Source of the DNA: Halovenus aranensis
GTDB taxonomy: Archaea > Halobacteriota > Halobacteria > Halobacteriales > Haloarculaceae
DNA: 64,000 nt
Assembly (NCBI RefSeq): GCF_900100385.1
Contig: NZ_FNFC01000007.1
Span: 1-64,000 of the forward strand
Reading direction: 5' to 3'
Within the stretch, counting starts at the first letter, position 1; the number at the start of each line of letters is the position of its first letter. The notes below the pieces were generated by a model that was not told the origin of the DNA, made no database searches, and saw nothing but the letters and a program-made list of their open reading frames with translations. Below, one piece after another: positions 1-7,930 of this stretch. The position numbers and the translations under genes are program-made.

Positions 1-697
1 GGTAGTGTTCAGATAAGCTGATTCCATGCGAAGGCAAACGATCTAAGCCAGTCGTCAGCTGTGTCTGCTTGTGCGTTGCTGAAACAGTTTGAAAAGCTAG
101 TGGTTCGACGTTTTACTTCTCGAAAGACACGTTCGACGCTGTTGCGATTTCCATTGCGTTCGTATCTGAAATCGAGGCCATGTCGTGAACAGGCGTCTTT
201 CAGTGAATGCGAGCCATCGATGAGAAACACCGCATCGTCAACGTTGTGTTTCTCGCGAAGTTCAGCAAAGAATGCATGAGCGATTACCTTGTTTGTTGTC
301 GGTTCAAGCTCTGTATGGAGTAATTCGTTTGTTTCGGGATCGACAGCAGCGTACAGCCAGTATTGCTCGTCATTGAGTTGGATCACAGTCTCGTCAACCG
401 CAACGTGATCCGGGTTTTGCCCATCTTCGGGCTGTAGATCTGCCTTATGAACCCAGTTATGAACAGTCGAACGCGCACGATCGACACCGAATATTTCAAG
501 AACAGAAACAGTATTCGAAAGCGATAGTCCTGCAAGATGCAACTGAATACTGAGCTTCATCAGAAATCGCGGTGTCGCTTCTCGTTCAATAAACTCTAAG
601 TTGATCTGGTCGATACTACCGCTGAGGCTAGCGTTTTCGGGCATGATCACTCAGAAAACGCTACGCCTCACTCTTCAATCCTTATCTGAACACCACC
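1..697 (-). mobile_element. IS6-family insertion sequence
   Basis: A complete short insertion sequence. Its left end is GGTAGTGTTCAGATAAG at 1-17. The inverted partner CTTATCTGAACACCACC lies at 681-697 and matches 16 of 17 bases. The single transposase gene fills the space between, and its stop codon lies inside the left repeat. The size (about 0.7 kb), one gene and short inverted repeats fit IS6-family elements of haloarchaea. The window begins exactly at the left end, so a target duplication cannot be tested; the right flank starts at 698 with TGCGTCGG. Confidence 0.85.
9..644 (-). CDS. IS6-family DDE transposase
   Basis: Transposase of the enclosing element, 211 residues from the ATG at 644; a GTG two codons upstream is possible. 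The N-terminal third carries a helix-turn-helix-like segment (around residues 25-65). The DDE triad is visible as D in VAVDETV, D in FLIDGS and E in RNSVERVFREVKRR, with the second and third acidic residues close together as in the IS6 family (cointegrate-forming replicative transposition). The frame is intact from start to stop, so the element may still be active. The stop codon overlaps the left inverted repeat, typical of compact elements. Confidence 0.88.
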   Translation of the reverse strand: MPENASLSGSIDQINLEFIEREATPRFLMKLSIQLHLAGLSLSNTVSVLEIFGVDRARSTVHNWVHKADLQPEDGQNPDHVAVDETVIQLNDEQYWLYAAVDPETNELLHTELEPTTNKVIAHAFFAELREKHNVDDAVFLIDGSHSLKDACSRHGLDFRYERNGNRNSVERVFREVKRRTTSFSNCFSNAQADTADDWLRSFAFAWNQLI

Positions 698-749
698 TGC
701 GTCGGCGTCGAAAGGAGACGTTTATACTCACGGCCCAAGACGTGCCGGT

Positions 750-938
750 ATGCTCAGGAATATCGGATTTGTCGGCATTGTCGGTCTCCTCATGCTCGTC
801 GGCGGTGTCGCGCTCGCAGCGTGGGTGAATCTCCTCGTCGGCGGCGCGCTCGCGCTCGTCATCGCCGGCCTCGGTCTCATCGTCTACGGACTCGTCACGA
901 ATCTCATGCAGGCGATGGGGATGGGCCAGTTGATGTAA
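750..938 (+). CDS. Small two-helix membrane protein
   Basis: A 62-residue hydrophobic protein with two transmembrane segments (about residues 4-25 and 30-50) joined by a short Gly/Ala-rich turn, and a Met/Gly-rich tail. It looks like the small conserved haloarchaeal membrane proteins of unknown role (I recall the DUF7470 group, not verified). The TTTATACT motif at 721-728 is about 25 nt before the ATG, so the transcript is probably leaderless. It sits immediately beyond the right end of the IS element. Confidence 0.7.
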   Translation: MLRNIGFVGIVGLLMLVGGVALAAWVNLLVGGALALVIAGLGLIVYGLVTNLMQAMGMGQLM

Positions 939-955
939 GTCCCGAGCAGGGCTGA

Positions 956-1411
956 CTAGTCGGCTCTGTACTCTTTTCGGAACCCACGGAACTCGGTCCT
1001 GTGGGCCTCTTCGTCCGAGAGAATCGTCACTGCGAGGTCCTCGGTTACCGGGTCACCAGCCGCGTCCGCCGCATCGATGAGGCTCCGGTAAGTGTCGATA
1101 GCGTCCGTTTCGGAGTCGAGCACACCTTCGATAACCGAGAGAACGTCCGTCGAGTCTTCGGGGGGTTGGAGAGAGTCCTGTCGCGAGGAGAACTCCGCAG
1201 ACCCGGGCGGCCGCTCGTCGAGTTGCTTGAGTCGCTCGCCGAGTTGCCGTGCGTGAGTCAGTTCTTCCTGAATGTCTTGCTGAAGGCTCTCTTTGATTTC
1301 CTCGGCTCGGACGCCGTCGAGGACAATTGCGTTCGTCTGGTAGTTCATCACCGTCTCCAGCTCGTCCATGTACGCCGTTTCGAGTAGCTCGATAACACGT
1401 TCTGTTGACAT
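956..1411 (-). CDS. Ferritin-like domain protein
   Basis: A 151-residue four-helix-bundle protein of the ferritin/rubrerythrin-like superfamily. Acidic and histidine residues sit in the expected helical pairs: an early ELETVMNY segment, EELTHARQL around residue 50, and DEEAHRTEF near the end; these E-x2-H motifs usually bind a diiron centre. A Ser/Pro-rich linker lies between the two helix pairs. No rubredoxin domain is present, so it is not a full rubrerythrin. The ATG at 1411 is chosen because the upstream 19 codons are not ferritin-like. A role in iron handling or peroxide detoxification is inferred from the family. Confidence 0.7.
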   Translation of the reverse strand: MSTERVIELLETAYMDELETVMNYQTNAIVLDGVRAEEIKESLQQDIQEELTHARQLGERLKQLDERPPGSAEFSSRQDSLQPPEDSTDVLSVIEGVLDSETDAIDTYRSLIDAADAAGDPVTEDLAVTILSDEEAHRTEFRGFRKEYRAD

Positions 1412-1535
1412 GCGACTAGTGGTTGGAGACACAGATAGGAACCAGTTGTGACAATCCGCCACCGGCAAGAATCCCCAGAAGATTATTGTATTGTGAATTC
1501 TCCAAACAGCTGATTCGAGTCGACAAGTGACAGCA

Positions 1536-1645
1536 CTCGTGCGTATTGCGAGTCGTTACTGCCGTCACAACAACAGATGAATTCACACAATGTGACACGA
1601 CCAGACCTGTGGCGTGGTCACGGAACGTGCCGCGATAATCACTAT
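1536..1645 (+). repeat. MITE-like ~110-bp element, copy 1
   Basis: Noncoding element clearly related to 56857-56967. Shared blocks include GAGTCGTTAC, TGTGACACGAC, GTGGTCACG and the terminal ATAATCACTAT. In this copy the right terminal repeat (1635-1645) is intact, and the left one has drifted (GTGCGTATTGC against GTGATTATTGG). An inner GTGAC/GTCAC pair could form a second stem. The right terminus overlaps the TAG stop of the DUF460 gene. Confidence 0.7.
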
Positions 1646-3615
1646 CGGTCAGGCCGGTCGGCCCGATGTTCGCTGATGAGTCTGTCGACCATCTCGGCGC
1701 TTTGCTGTCGGCGGCGTTCCGCAGCGCGCCGTTCCCAGTCCGCAATCGCTGCCTCGACCTCGGACTCGCGAGTGACGGCGAGTTCGTCTACCTCCTGAAC
1801 GGTCACCAGGTCTGCGGGCGCGACCGGTATCTCGTGGTCAAACAGGACCCGGTCGGCCATATCCGAAAGGTCGCCGTTCCGGAGGACGATTTTGGGGTCG
1901 AACTCGGCCAGTAGCTCGGCGGTCGAGCGACCCGCACCGCTCGCGTCACGGAGCAGGATGATGTCGTCTTCGGCGAGCCCGAACCGCTCGTGGGCAGTTT
2001 CGATGGCGTCGTGGGTGAACTGTTCGATGACTTTCACCGGCGCTAATCCGGCCTTTTTCTCGGCCACGTCGGCGAAGTTCGAGTGGTCGAGTTTCCACAG
2101 TGCCTTCAGCCGTTCGAGCTTGCCTTCGAGGGCTTCGACCTCCTCGCGTGCCTCGTCGCGCTCGCGTTCGAGCCGGCGGTTCTCACGTTCGAGTCGAGTG
2201 ACTTCGCGGCGCTCGCGTGCCTCCCGGCGCTCCTGTTTGCGCGTCTCTGTGAGTTCGTCTTCGAGGTCGGCGATTTCCTCGTCTTTCTGTTCGACGGTCG
2301 CTTCGAGGTCGTCGACGTGGCGTTGCAGGCGTTCGACCTGTGTTTCGAGCTGGCGAATCCGGCGCTCTTCGTCGGTTAGCTCGCGCTCGACGTGTTCGTG
2401 GTCGTCTTCCTCGTCTGGCTCGTCGTCGGCGAGGTCGGTGAGCACCGCCTCGACGGACTCCTCGTCGGCGACGACTCGGGCCACGACGGTGCCGAGGTCC
2501 TGTCGCGGGGGCACCTTGGCAGCGATGCGGTCGAACTGGTCTTTGTGCGCGTCGTAGGCTCCGAGCGCGGCCGCGATAGCGTCGCGCTCGTGGTCGTTGT
2601 CGTACCCTGTCTCCCGCGTGCGGTGTTTCTTTACGTCGACAGCCAGGTCGCGGTCGGGGACCCACCCCGCGGCGTCGAAGCTCCGACGGATATCTTCGAC
2701 TGTCTCGGGCATCGGCGTCACGTCTGCGCCGATCAGTATCGGCCGCCCGCGCTCGATAATCCACTCGATGACCGCCGCCGTGTCCGCCGTTCGCGTACTC
2801 AACACGTCGAGTACCTCGCCGTCGAGGCCGACAGTCGCCACCGCGGTCGTCGTTCCGGGGTCGATGCCGACGACGATAGGGTCCCGGCGTTTGGCTAACG
2901 GCTGAAACTCGATGCCGTCTCGGCGGACGCGCTCGATTTCGACGCGGGTGTCGCCCGAACGGTTGGCCGACACGGGGATGTCAGCCGGGCGCGCCTCAAC
3001 TGTAAAGATGGCGTTGGCGAAGCCGCCGTATTTCTCGGTTACGTCGCGCTCGTAGTCCAGACCGGCGTCCTCCAGAGCCGACTCGACCTCACGGGCACGG
3101 CGCTTGACCGAGCCGTGGATGCGACGGGTGAACCGGTCTTCGCTCCAGCCGCCGCTGCCGGTCGAGCGCCCGCGGGCAACTTTCACTTCGGTCGTGTCAG
3201 TGAATGCGGTCACTTCCTGGCCGACGTTGGCGGCCGCCAGTCGCGCGGCGGCTTCGGCCTCGGCGATGGGCTTTTTCTCGTACGGAACCCCGTGCCGGGA
3301 GGCGACTCGGGAGAGCGGTTCTGGCTCGTGGGCGCCCGTCACCTGAACGAGCTGCGTCGCGTCGGGGAGCGAGCCGAGAAAGTGGACCAGTGCGTCCTTG
3401 TTCTCGGCGAGTTCGTACATGTTGTCCGTCGCAACCATCGCGGGCTCCTCGCTGTCGATGCGGCGGCGGAGCTTGCGGTAGCTGATGACATCGCGTTCGA
3501 GTGCCTCTCCGTCGAACGTGACAACTGCGTACGAGGGTGAATCGCCCCGCACGTCTCCGCTCTGGATGTCGACACCGAAGATAACAGCGTCGAGGGCGGC
3601 GGTACGGTCACTCAC
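1642..3615 (-). CDS. DUF460 / RNase H-fold coiled-coil protein
   Basis: A 657-residue protein of the archaeal DUF460 family (COG2433). Residues 1-120 form one RNase H-like domain (VIFGVDIQSGD). A second RNase H-fold begins near residue 245 (VVGIDPGTTTAVATV), with a conserved acidic stretch ending in ERDAIAAALGAY. About residues 385-525 are a long, highly charged coiled coil. The C-terminal part forms a small globular domain. Biochemical function is not established; the fold suggests nuclease or nucleic-acid processing activity. The last codon and stop (TAG, 1642-1644) coincide with the end of repeat copy 1, so the present C-terminus may have been set by that insertion. Confidence 0.85.
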   Translation of the reverse strand: MSDRTAALDAVIFGVDIQSGDVRGDSPSYAVVTFDGEALERDVISYRKLRRRIDSEEPAMVATDNMYELAENKDALVHFLGSLPDATQLVQVTGAHEPEPLSRVASRHGVPYEKKPIAEAEAAARLAAANVGQEVTAFTDTTEVKVARGRSTGSGGWSEDRFTRRIHGSVKRRAREVESALEDAGLDYERDVTEKYGGFANAIFTVEARPADIPVSANRSGDTRVEIERVRRDGIEFQPLAKRRDPIVVGIDPGTTTAVATVGLDGEVLDVLSTRTADTAAVIEWIIERGRPILIGADVTPMPETVEDIRRSFDAAGWVPDRDLAVDVKKHRTRETGYDNDHERDAIAAALGAYDAHKDQFDRIAAKVPPRQDLGTVVARVVADEESVEAVLTDLADDEPDEEDDHEHVERELTDEERRIRQLETQVERLQRHVDDLEATVEQKDEEIADLEDELTETRKQERREARERREVTRLERENRRLERERDEAREEVEALEGKLERLKALWKLDHSNFADVAEKKAGLAPVKVIEQFTHDAIETAHERFGLAEDDIILLRDASGAGRSTAELLAEFDPKIVLRNGDLSDMADRVLFDHEIPVAPADLVTVQEVDELAVTRESEVEAAIADWERRAAERRRQQSAEMVDRLISEHRADRPDR

Positions 3616-3679
3616 TGCCCGCTGGTAGGTACGCGCGTCTCATTAACGCTACGCCGCCAGCGAACCCGCAAACGGCGTT

Positions 3680-4246
3680 CTACTCGCCCCCGGGAAACTC
3701 CTGAAACAGCGAGTCGTAGTCGTCGTCGAACCCGGCCGTCGCGGGGTCGGCCTCCTCTTCGAGGTCGTCGAGGCGGTCGACCATCTCCTGGTACTCCTCG
3801 CTGTCTTGTAGCTCGGATGGCGTCTTCTCGGCTTCGAGAGTCGCCTTCTTCGAGGCGAGCGCGTAGTACTCTTGGAGGGTCTGGTCGTACTCGTCGCGCT
3901 CGCGCATGGTTTCGACGGCTTCGTCGAGGTCGTCGCGCATGACCGGCTTGGTGAGGTAGTCGTCGAACTCCATCGAGACGATATCGAAATCGGGGTCGAC
4001 GGCAGTCACCATAACAACCCGACAGCCAAGCTCCTGGTCACGAATCCGTTCGAGGACTTCGTCACCGGAATAGTCGGGCATCTGACGGTCGAGAAAGACA
4101 ATATCGACGTCGTCGTCGACCTTCTCGAGCGCTTCGTCGCCCCCGTAGGCCTTGCGAACCTCGTGGTCCATCTGGAGCCACGTCGTATACAGGTCGGCGA
4201 TGTCTTGTTCGTCGTCAACGACCAGAATAGTGAGTTCGTCAGTCAT
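3680..4246 (-). CDS. HalX-type response regulator
   Basis: Receiver-domain response regulator, 188 residues. The acidic pocket is VVDDEQD, the phosphoacceptor Asp is in FLDRQMP (about residue 53), and the conserved Lys is in YLTKPV. After the receiver comes the HalX module (about residues 110-150, YDQTLQEYYALASKK), a helical extension found in haloarchaeal two-component regulators, then a very acidic tail. There is no recognisable DNA-binding domain, so output is probably protein-protein. I chose ATG 4246 because the preceding 17 codons lack receiver character. No cognate histidine kinase is adjacent. Confidence 0.88.
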   Translation of the reverse strand: MTDELTILVVDDEQDIADLYTTWLQMDHEVRKAYGGDEALEKVDDDVDIVFLDRQMPDYSGDEVLERIRDQELGCRVVMVTAVDPDFDIVSMEFDDYLTKPVMRDDLDEAVETMRERDEYDQTLQEYYALASKKATLEAEKTPSELQDSEEYQEMVDRLDDLEEEADPATAGFDDDYDSLFQEFPGGE

Positions 4247-4480
4247 TGCTCGTGGAATGTCTTCTGGCTCCCGGCGTCCGGCAAGAGAGCGATGCACTCT
4301 GTCGGTAAGGCGACTCCAGGTCGGCCCGCGCGATGCACAGTTCTACTATAATGGACTGGAAGTAAAATAGTATCGGCTTCGCGTCCGTCGACGCTTGCGG
4401 TTTAGCTGATAGCAGGCGCTAAGCCCCCTCCCTCAAGGAGTCGTTCGAGAATCAGAGAGTTCTGGTGTGTGAACGAATTG

Positions 4481-4609
4481 CAGAGCGATTCATCAACGCC
4501 TATCGAGACTGCGCTCCCTGCGGGGACTGCGAGTGTTCCTGCAAAGCGCGTCGTGAAAGCAGGAAGCCCCACCCTCAGCGAGCGCGTCAGCGCGAGCAAG
4601 GTGGGGTAG
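4481..4609 (+). pseudogene. C-terminal fragment of TnpB
   Basis: Reading from 4481 in frame gives 42 codons to a TAG at 4607. The segment includes PIETALPAGTASVPAKRVVKA followed directly by GSPTLSERVSASKVG. This is the disordered tail of haloarchaeal TnpB (RNA-guided nuclease of IS200/IS605 elements). The whole catalytic part is missing and there is no start codon, so it is a remnant. The same DNA encodes the right-end hairpin, as in intact elements where the tnpB 3' end overlaps its guide RNA. Confidence 0.65.
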
Positions 4610-4615
4610 TTCACT
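4561..4615 (+). ncRNA. Possible orphan omega-RNA scaffold end
   Basis: In intact TnpB elements, the RNA spanning the tnpB 3' end and right end forms the omega-RNA, and the bases after the right end act as guide. Here the terminal hairpin and GTAGTTCAC motif remain without a tnpB. Whether it is transcribed is unknown; upstream, only the degraded element and no clear promoter is visible. Confidence 0.3.
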
Positions 4616-4702
4616 GTCCTGCAGAGAGCGGACATCTACACAGAGCAGTCACCGGTTCCGGCGGACAGCAGGTACTTGATGCTGCGGTCCTGACGACCCA
4701 CT

Positions 4703-5170
4703 ATGCCAACCGAGCGGGACCCAACAGCAATTCGGTCGCTCGCAGTCACCGTCGAGGATCTCGTAACGGCGATGGAGCTGAATCAGTCGACCCCACGGCG
4801 GGCGGTGCTCCGGGTGACACCGCCGTTCAGCGGCCGGATGCGTGCCCGGCTACACGTCGCTACTGCGGCAGGCGACGACAACGAAACGCTGTACATCGAA
4901 CCGAGCGCACTCGTCGGGCCGGATGCGCCTGCCTATCCCAACGCCGTCGATACGGAACAGGAGCTCAGAGACGACCCGACGGAGACCTACACCGTCGACC
5001 GCCACCACGAGCGTCACGTGGATGCGGTGGCCGACTGGCGGCGCGCTGTCGCCGACGCCATCCGAGAGCGAGCGACGATTCACACGCCTGCCCCCCACGA
5101 AGTCGAGGTCGCCCCGCTCGGCGACCTTTCAGAGCACGAACCGCCGGAAAGTAACGAGAATATCGTATAA
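4703..5170 (+). CDS. Conserved haloarchaeal protein, unknown function
   Basis: A 155-residue acidic soluble protein. The N-terminal part pairs an AVTVEDLVTAM helix with a strand-rich ATPPFSGRMRARLHV-like segment (VTPPFSGRMRARLHV, residues 38-52), and the C-terminal part contains a DAVADWRRAVADAIRE helix. There are no signal, membrane or catalytic motifs. I believe it belongs to a family widespread in haloarchaea but cannot assign a function. It follows the TnpB remnant and has normal codon use, so it is not part of that element. Confidence 0.7.
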   Translation: MPTERDPTAIRSLAVTVEDLVTAMELNQSTPRRAVLRVTPPFSGRMRARLHVATAAGDDNETLYIEPSALVGPDAPAYPNAVDTEQELRDDPTETYTVDRHHERHVDAVADWRRAVADAIRERATIHTPAPHEVEVAPLGDLSEHEPPESNENIV

Positions 5171-5318
5171 AACGTCTACGCAATTCTAAACGCGTTATAA
5201 AAGATAATATAAATGGTATAAAATCGGGACTGGTAGCGTTAAGCAAGCCGAAACAAACTGAACGCTCGACCGGTTATATGCGGGAATGCGTTGTAGACGT
5301 ATTCAGGTGACCCCTCCA

Positions 5319-5558
5319 ATGTCAAGCTCCTCGCTGTCCGAGACCGCCGCCCTGCTAGGTGCTCGCCCAGATATCCGCGAGTTCGTCGTTCGGCCGATTC
5401 GACGGCTCGCGTTCTGGGCTGCAATCGTCCTCCCCTTCCTCCACCTCTCACTTCTGGTCTCCGGCCTCGAATCGCGGTCGACGACGCTCGCGTTCGTGGC
5501 ACTGGTGATACTGAACACCGTCGCCGTCTACGTCGGTAGCCCACAGGCACTGGAGTGA
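5319..5558 (+). CDS. Small membrane protein, unknown
   Basis: 79 residues with two predicted membrane helices (about 30-48 and 55-73) separated by a short polar loop, after a polar N-terminal tail. ATG 5319 is preferred over the ATG at 5286 because the intervening 11 codons are basic and not conserved-looking. The preceding 150 bp are AT-rich (many ATAA/TATA stretches around 5160-5225), suggesting promoter sequence rather than coding. No function is recognised. Confidence 0.6.
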   Translation: MSSSSLSETAALLGARPDIREFVVRPIRRLAFWAAIVLPFLHLSLLVSGLESRSTTLAFVALVILNTVAVYVGSPQALE

Positions 5559-5577
5559 CGAGGTAATTGGACAGTAC

Positions 5578-5587
5578 TTATTTATAA
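5578..5587 (+). promoter_or_regulatory. TATA box of RNase H-like gene
   Basis: TTATTTATAA, centred about 25 nt before the ATG at 5608, in the expected position for a leaderless or near-leaderless transcript. Confidence 0.6.
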
Positions 5588-5607
5588 ACAGACGCACTAC
5601 AGGAGAT

Positions 5608-6228
5608 ATGGCCGCATACGGCCGGCCGTCACTTCGAGACTTGTTCGACGAGGCACCGACGCCGCACATTGCCCATCCGCCGGAGACACACCACCTCGAG
5701 TTCTACATAGCGACAGACGGGTCGTTCAGAGAGTCGGGTGGTGGTCTCGGGGCTGTCATCCAGACACGGGACGGCCAGCGGGTCGCCCGGCTGTCCCGGC
5801 CACAGGACTGCCCCGACAACAACGTGGCGGAGTATCGCGCGCTCCATCTCGGGCTCGACGTGCTCGCTGCACGCTCGCCCGCGGACGCGCGCATCGGGAT
5901 ATTGCTCGACCACGACGACCTCGCCGCGAACGTCAACGCCGCCGTCCTGGCGGGGCCGGGTACACAGTCCCGGCCACACCACGACATCTCGGTCCCGCAA
6001 CCGACGGGACTGCACTGGCGTGGCATCCGCAATCGGCTCCGCGATTTCGCCGACGTGCGCGCCGCCCGTATCAACAGCGACCGCAACCCCGCACATCCGC
6101 TGGCGAACACGCCAGACCGGTACGCACACGTCAACGACGAGCCGGCCCGCTGTGTCCTTCCAAACGTGCCCGACCCCGAGGTACAGATTCCACCGCCGTC
6201 GCGTTCGAACCGCGGCGCAAGCGACTGA
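5608..6228 (+). CDS. RNase H-like (type 1) family protein
   Basis: A 206-residue protein with the RNase HI fold. The motifs run in order: YIATDGSFRESGGG (first catalytic Asp), NNVAEYRAL (catalytic Glu), LLDHDDLAANVN (second Asp), and near the end SDRNPAHPLAN where a fourth acidic residue is usual but Asn/His occur. The fold normally cleaves RNA in RNA-DNA hybrids. The unusual third motif (DHDD instead of DSxL) and the variable last motif make substrate and activity uncertain. The start is fixed by a TATA box 25 nt upstream. It lies directly upstream of msrA on the same strand with a 63-nt gap. Confidence 0.75.
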   Translation: MAAYGRPSLRDLFDEAPTPHIAHPPETHHLEFYIATDGSFRESGGGLGAVIQTRDGQRVARLSRPQDCPDNNVAEYRALHLGLDVLAARSPADARIGILLDHDDLAANVNAAVLAGPGTQSRPHHDISVPQPTGLHWRGIRNRLRDFADVRAARINSDRNPAHPLANTPDRYAHVNDEPARCVLPNVPDPEVQIPPPSRSNRGASD

Positions 6229-6291
6229 CGGCGCGTGGGCGACACTGGCCGTAGCAGTCAGATTCATACGAGTCGCGCCCCAAACCAGTCT

Positions 6292-6819
6292 ATGCCAAAC
6301 GCAACGTTCGGTGGCGGATGTTTCTGGTGTACCGAGGCGGCATTCAAACAGCTCGACGGCGTCGAGAGCGTCACCTCGGGATACGCGGGCGGCCACGCCG
6401 ACGACCCCACGTACAGGGAGGTCTGTAGCGGCGATACAGGCCACGCAGAGGTCATCCAGGTAACGTACGACGACGAGACGCTGGAGTTTGCTGACCTGCT
6501 CGAAGTCTTTTTCACAGTCCACGACCCCACACAGCTGAACCGTCAGGGCCCCGACGTGGGCACCCAGTATCGCTCTATCATCCTCAGCCACGACGACGAA
6601 CAGCATCGCCAGGCCGAAGCCTACATCGAGGCCGTCGACGAGGAGTACGACGACGAGGTCGTGACCGAGCTAACCGAACTGGAGACGTTCTACCGCGCCG
6701 AGGAGAAACATCAGGACTACTTCGAGAAGAATCCAAACGACGCGTACTGCCAGATGCACGCGAGCCCCAAAGTCGAGAAGGTCCGCGAGAAGTTCCAGGA
6801 CAACCTCCAGCAGGCCTGA
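6292..6819 (+). CDS. msrA: Peptide methionine-S-sulfoxide reductase
   Basis: 175 residues, full-length for MsrA. The catalytic motif GCFWCTEAAF follows the start at residues 8-17, with the nucleophilic Cys in GCFW. Downstream are SGYAGGH, HAEVIQV, the conserved FFTVHDPTQLNRQG, GTQYRS and the C-terminal HQDYFEKNP. It reduces methionine S-sulfoxide in oxidised proteins in the cytoplasm, using thioredoxin-type donors. The ATG at 6292 places MPNATFGGG at the N-terminus as in the family; the longer frame adds 19 unrelated residues. No MsrB is fused or adjacent. Confidence 0.95.
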   Translation: MPNATFGGGCFWCTEAAFKQLDGVESVTSGYAGGHADDPTYREVCSGDTGHAEVIQVTYDDETLEFADLLEVFFTVHDPTQLNRQGPDVGTQYRSIILSHDDEQHRQAEAYIEAVDEEYDDEVVTELTELETFYRAEEKHQDYFEKNPNDAYCQMHASPKVEKVREKFQDNLQQA

Positions 6820-7010
6820 CCGCTGTCACACGAGCCGGTTTCTGAGAGCTGTGGGATAGTCTGTGACAGACCAAGATAGTATTGCCGCTACCGGAGACAG
6901 CGAGCAGACGGCTATACTCCTAAAATCTGCCCTTTTATCCCACGTACAACGAATATTCGGCAGTTACTGCTGTCGTCGAGGGCTGCTAACATACCCGTTA
7001 CGGAGTTGGT

Positions 7011-7016
7011 TTTTAT
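7011..7016 (+). promoter_or_regulatory. TATA box of sulfurtransferase gene
   Basis: TTTTAT about 26-29 nt before the ATG cluster at 7031-7042. This supports a start inside that cluster rather than the far-upstream start at 6863. Confidence 0.5.
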
Positions 7017-7039
7017 TCATAGAGCCCAATATGGGCATG

Positions 7040-7930
7040 ATGACGGCACACGAAACAGACGCACTCGTCACGGCAGCGTGGGTAGACGAACACCTCGACC
7101 ACTTCCAGGCGGACGACCCTGAGTACCGTCTGCTCGAAGTCAACAATCCGACAGTCACCGCAGATTCCGAGTACACACCGTACGAGGACGGCCACATTCC
7201 GGGTGCAACCTTCTTCCACTGGGAGGAGGACCTGAGCGACGGGACGACCCGAGACATCCTCGACAAGGAAGCCTTCGAGGAGTTGAACAGCGAAGCAGGT
7301 ATCACGGAAGACTCGACAGTCGTCCTCTACGGCGGCGGCCGCGTCCCCAACTGGTTCGCGCTGTTTGCCTACTGGGAGTTCAAGTACTACGGCCACGACG
7401 ACGTCCGCGTACTGGACGGCGGGAAGGGGTACTGGGTCGAGAACGACTACGAACTGTCGACGGAGACACCAGAGTTCACACCGCAGGAGTACACTGCGAG
7501 CGGCCCCTACGAGAGCATCCGGGCCTACAAGAGCGACGTCGAGCAGGCAATCGAGGGCGGTGTCCCGCTGGTCGACGTGCGCTCGCCCGAGGAGTTCACG
7601 GGCGAGGTTATCGCTCCCGAGGGCCTGCAGGAGACTGCCCAGCGCGGCGGCCACATCCCCGGTGCCCGTAACGTCCCGACGACGACTGTGTTGAACGACG
7701 AGGACGGCACGTTCAAGAGCCCCGAAGAGCTGCGCGAACTCTACGAGGCGGTCGGCATCGAGGAAGACCAATCCGTCGTCACGTACTGCCGCGTCGGCGA
7801 GCGCTCCTCGATCGAGTGGTACGTCCTCTCCGAGTTGCTCGGCTTCGACGACGTGGAGAACTACGACGGCTCCTGGACGGAGTGGGGGAACACGATTCGC
7901 GCGCCAATCGAAACCGGCGAGGCAGAGTAG
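7040..7930 (+). CDS. Tandem-rhodanese thiosulfate sulfurtransferase
   Basis: A 296-residue protein with two rhodanese domains. The N-terminal one (about 10-140) is catalytically dead, with no cysteine at the loop VLYGGGR. The C-terminal one (about 160-290) carries DVRSPEEF, the GHIPGARNVP strand and the active-site loop TYCRVGERSS with the persulfide-forming Cys. The family transfers sulfane sulfur from thiosulfate or 3-mercaptopyruvate to acceptors. Alternative in-frame ATGs exist at 7031 and 7037; 7040 fits the TATA spacing best. The stop abuts the convergent Htr gene with no intergenic base. Confidence 0.9.
   Translation: MTAHETDALVTAAWVDEHLDHFQADDPEYRLLEVNNPTVTADSEYTPYEDGHIPGATFFHWEEDLSDGTTRDILDKEAFEELNSEAGITEDSTVVLYGGGRVPNWFALFAYWEFKYYGHDDVRVLDGGKGYWVENDYELSTETPEFTPQEYTASGPYESIRAYKSDVEQAIEGGVPLVDVRSPEEFTGEVIAPEGLQETAQRGGHIPGARNVPTTTVLNDEDGTFKSPEELRELYEAVGIEEDQSVVTYCRVGERSSIEWYVLSELLGFDDVENYDGSWTEWGNTIRAPIETGEAE

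Larger units (their letters stand above)
4421..4615 (+). mobile_element. Decayed IS200/IS605 (TnpB-type) remnant
   Basis: The 455-bp gap between the response regulator and the next gene contains the 3' end of an IS605/IS1341-type element. A TnpB C-terminal frame (4481-4609) is followed by a hairpin (CCCCACC 4567-4573 with GGTGGGG 4600-4606) and GTAGTTCAC, the usual right-end signature of haloarchaeal TnpB elements. The upstream C-rich stretch at 4421-4450 may be the old left end, giving an internally deleted element. Element limits are approximate. Confidence 0.6.

Noticed and set aside
4465-5154. 229-codon frame across the TnpB remnant and next gene
   Set aside because: It crosses two features in the wrong frame. 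The remnant frame ends at 4609 and the real gene begins at 4703.
6863-7039. Longer start for the sulfurtransferase
   Set aside because: The added segment is not rhodanese-like, and a TATA box at 7011-7016 lies inside it.
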